A DNA stretch of 64,000 nt. Origin: an uncultured Sulfitobacter sp. Lineage in GTDB: Bacteria > Pseudomonadota > Alphaproteobacteria > Rhodobacterales > Rhodobacteraceae. Position 1 is the first letter of the stretch. Each line of letters opens with the position of its first letter. A program made the translations under genes and the position numbers. Shown one piece after another: positions 62,554 to 64,000 of this stretch. The stretch spans positions 248,001 to 312,000 of the forward strand of contig NZ_CANMFS010000003.1 in NCBI RefSeq assembly GCF_947497275.1, in the 5' to 3' direction. Below the pieces are notes generated by a model, which made no database searches, had not been told where the DNA came from, and saw nothing but the letters and a program-made list of their open reading frames with translations.

Positions 62554-63423
62554 TTACTGGGAGATGCCCGTGTTGTTAAAGCTGCCGGCCTGCGCAAACT
62601 GTGCTGCGTTGGTGCTGGTGAATTGCGTAACCACGACTTGGCTGCTGTCACCCGTGATCATGTTTCCGCGTCCTTCCTGCAGCGTCGCGGACAGGTTGTC
62701 ATCGCCGTCATCCAACGCGCTGCCAACGGTGAGAGTGACGAGCGTTTGAAACCGGCCGTTGTTATTGCCTGAAAGAACGACGCGCATGTCGTTCGCCGAT
62801 CCGTCCTGATCCGCCAGAGTCGTCAGTTTGTTCCCGCCGGTTTGCCGCAAATTCATGGCGTTCGTATCCCCTGACTGCGAAGTGGTATCTACCTCATTGC
62901 CGTCCAGATCCCGCTGGACGAGCCGCAGCTCGTTCGCATCGCCGCTAGAGCCGGCACCGGTGTATCGCTGGGTGATCTTGCCGATGATATTGTTGTCGGA
63001 CCGTTGACGTACCGTCGCGTTGTTGGTGTCTACGATTGAGCTGTTTGGCCCCATGACTCGACGCAGAACGTTTTGCTGGTTGTTGTTCCCGGACTGGAGC
63101 AAGTCATAGGCATTGAAGTTGGCGGTTTGCCGGAAAATACGAGGCAGCCCGTTCAGACCGGCACCAGCGATGTTGTTGTTGTCGCCGGTCTGACGGACAT
63201 CCAGATCATTGTCATTACCCGCTTGCAGAATAGACTGCCCTACCGCACCGCCGGACACATCGGCCGAACCTGCAGTATTATTGTCACCCCGGTTTTGAGA
63301 AACCGACGCGGCGTTGCGTTCACCGTTCTGCAACATATTTGATGTGTTTCCATCCGCAAAAGCCACGGAAAGGCTCACCGACATTGCTGCCGTGCTGACC
63401 AAACTGACTTTTGTTAACGACAT
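62554..63423 (-). CDS. Curlin-repeat (functional amyloid-type) protein 3
   Basis: 289 residues from ATG 63423; the in-frame extension to 63495 is not supported. Signal MSLTKVSLVSTAAMSVSLSVAFA, then a start close to that of protein 1 (DGNTSNMLQNGERNAASVSQNRGDNNTAG) and about a dozen Q-x-G-x-x-N repeats, ending FAQAGSFNNTGISQ, nearly the same cap as protein 1. First gene of the visible three-gene run in transcription order. Confidence 0.82.
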   Translation of the reverse strand: MSLTKVSLVSTAAMSVSLSVAFADGNTSNMLQNGERNAASVSQNRGDNNTAGSADVSGGAVGQSILQAGNDNDLDVRQTGDNNNIAGAGLNGLPRIFRQTANFNAYDLLQSGNNNQQNVLRRVMGPNSSIVDTNNATVRQRSDNNIIGKITQRYTGAGSSGDANELRLVQRDLDGNEVDTTSQSGDTNAMNLRQTGGNKLTTLADQDGSANDMRVVLSGNNNGRFQTLVTLTVGSALDDGDDNLSATLQEGRGNMITGDSSQVVVTQFTSTNAAQFAQAGSFNNTGISQ

Positions 63424-64000
63424 GTTAATACTTTCTCGTCTAAATTCGTCTGTAGCACTGCGCCTATGGAACAGGATATGGCTTCCGATACGCACTCAAA
63501 TGCGAAGTCGCTGCCCGTTCAGGCGTCACAGCATGTGCCGATCCCCGTAAATATTACCGATACCAAATTAAATACCTGCGACCCCCCCCCCCGGGGCGCG
63601 CAGCGTCAGAACACTGATTAAGTTTTCATTAAACGAGCGCGAACTTCCACCTAAATCTGGGCTATTGAGACGTATTTCTGCCATCTCCCCGCCACATTCT
63701 ACTCAGAATAGAAATTGCCTGAATAGCTATCGCTGAATACCGGCAATGTTCAGGATGTCATCGAAACAAGGTGGCGACGAAAAAGCTATTGTTCAGAAAT
63801 TCCACACAAAACCGATTCGTTGAAACTGCAGAACAGGTCGACAAAAACGCGATTCTTCAGAACCTTCCAACCCACATCATTCGCGCCAAGCTTCGAAGAA
63901 ACAGAGAATGCTCCAGCACACGATTATTGCAGATTCGTGTGCCGCCTATTCGCCTGCGCACTCAGCGACATATGTCATGACCGGCCATTCTCCGCTCCGA
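63424..64000. other. A/T-rich leader region at right edge
   Basis: 577 bases upstream of curlin gene 3 on the minus strand, presumably its promoter and leader. Contains an 11-C tract (63582-63592). A 69-codon plus-strand frame at 63771-63980 is basic and irregular, without family resemblance, and is not called. Confidence 0.45.
63582..63592. repeat. Homopolymer C11 tract
   Basis: Eleven consecutive C followed by four G in an otherwise A/T-rich intergenic stretch, about 160 bases upstream of curlin gene 3. Such tracts slip during replication and can also be sequencing artefacts. Confidence 0.85.

Noticed and set aside
58900..63400. Regular GTTGTTGTC-like repeats suggesting a CRISPR or microsatellite array
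   Set aside because: They are Asn/Asp codon runs of the curlin repeats read in reverse; spacing follows protein repeats and there is no constant spacer unit.

Overview
The window looks like chromosome from a marine alphaproteobacterium of the Rhodobacteraceae (Roseobacter group). The evidence is the G+C-rich sequence, the choline-sulfate/glycine-betaine locus with betI and betC, a type A RNase P RNA, many four-base ATGA gene overlaps, and family matches throughout. I cannot name the species from sequence alone. No prophage, transposase, integron or CRISPR array was found.

Region 1 (1-9.0 kb): a minus-strand bet locus (betI, betC, a shortened BCCT-type transporter, betB running off the left edge), then EamA and LysE/ArgO exporters, a small unknown gene, a PAP2 phosphatase and YebC. 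Region 2 (9-22.5 kb): two SLC13/TrkA-C permeases tail to tail; an mgtE / 5-formyl-THF cyclo-ligase / YmdB-like run; guanine deaminase facing an 8-oxoguanine-deaminase / HisN-like phosphatase / CAP-lipoprotein operon; an XRE regulator; a Bax-inhibitor-1 homologue with a strong terminator; rpmG; and rnpB. Region 3 (22.5-28.8 kb): housekeeping genes including an amidase, gatCA, a UPF0173 hydrolase, tadA and rluB.

Region 4 (28.9-36.4 kb): a plus-strand cluster that starts with an unlisted 29-residue membrane peptide and continues with XpaC, TelA, a DUF2927 lipoprotein, an SPFH/YdjI-like protein with a GYF-like tail, a RidA protein and a membrane-anchored zinc-ribbon protein. It resembles a membrane-stress or membrane-scaffold module. 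A nitroreductase and dtd follow. Region 5 (36.5-44.5 kb): a type I secretion system (HlyD-like adaptor, ABC exporter, TolC-like protein) encoded downstream of its probable cargo, a 1057-residue BapA-like Ig-repeat adhesin.

Region 6 (44.8-56 kb): a CocE/S15 hydrolase, a complete peptide-type ABC importer, and a nucleotide-pyrophosphatase-like phosphodiesterase on the plus strand, facing an esterase and acyl-CoA synthetase pair. Together these suggest uptake and breakdown of an ester- or phosphodiester-containing compound. Region 7 (56-64 kb): a Kbp-like BON-LysM protein, an ABC exporter, tRNA-Gly(TCC), and three consecutive long curlin-repeat (functional-amyloid-type) proteins. No csg secretion gene is in view, and the cluster may continue beyond the right edge. 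The BapA-like adhesin and the amyloid cluster together point to a surface-attached, biofilm-forming lifestyle.
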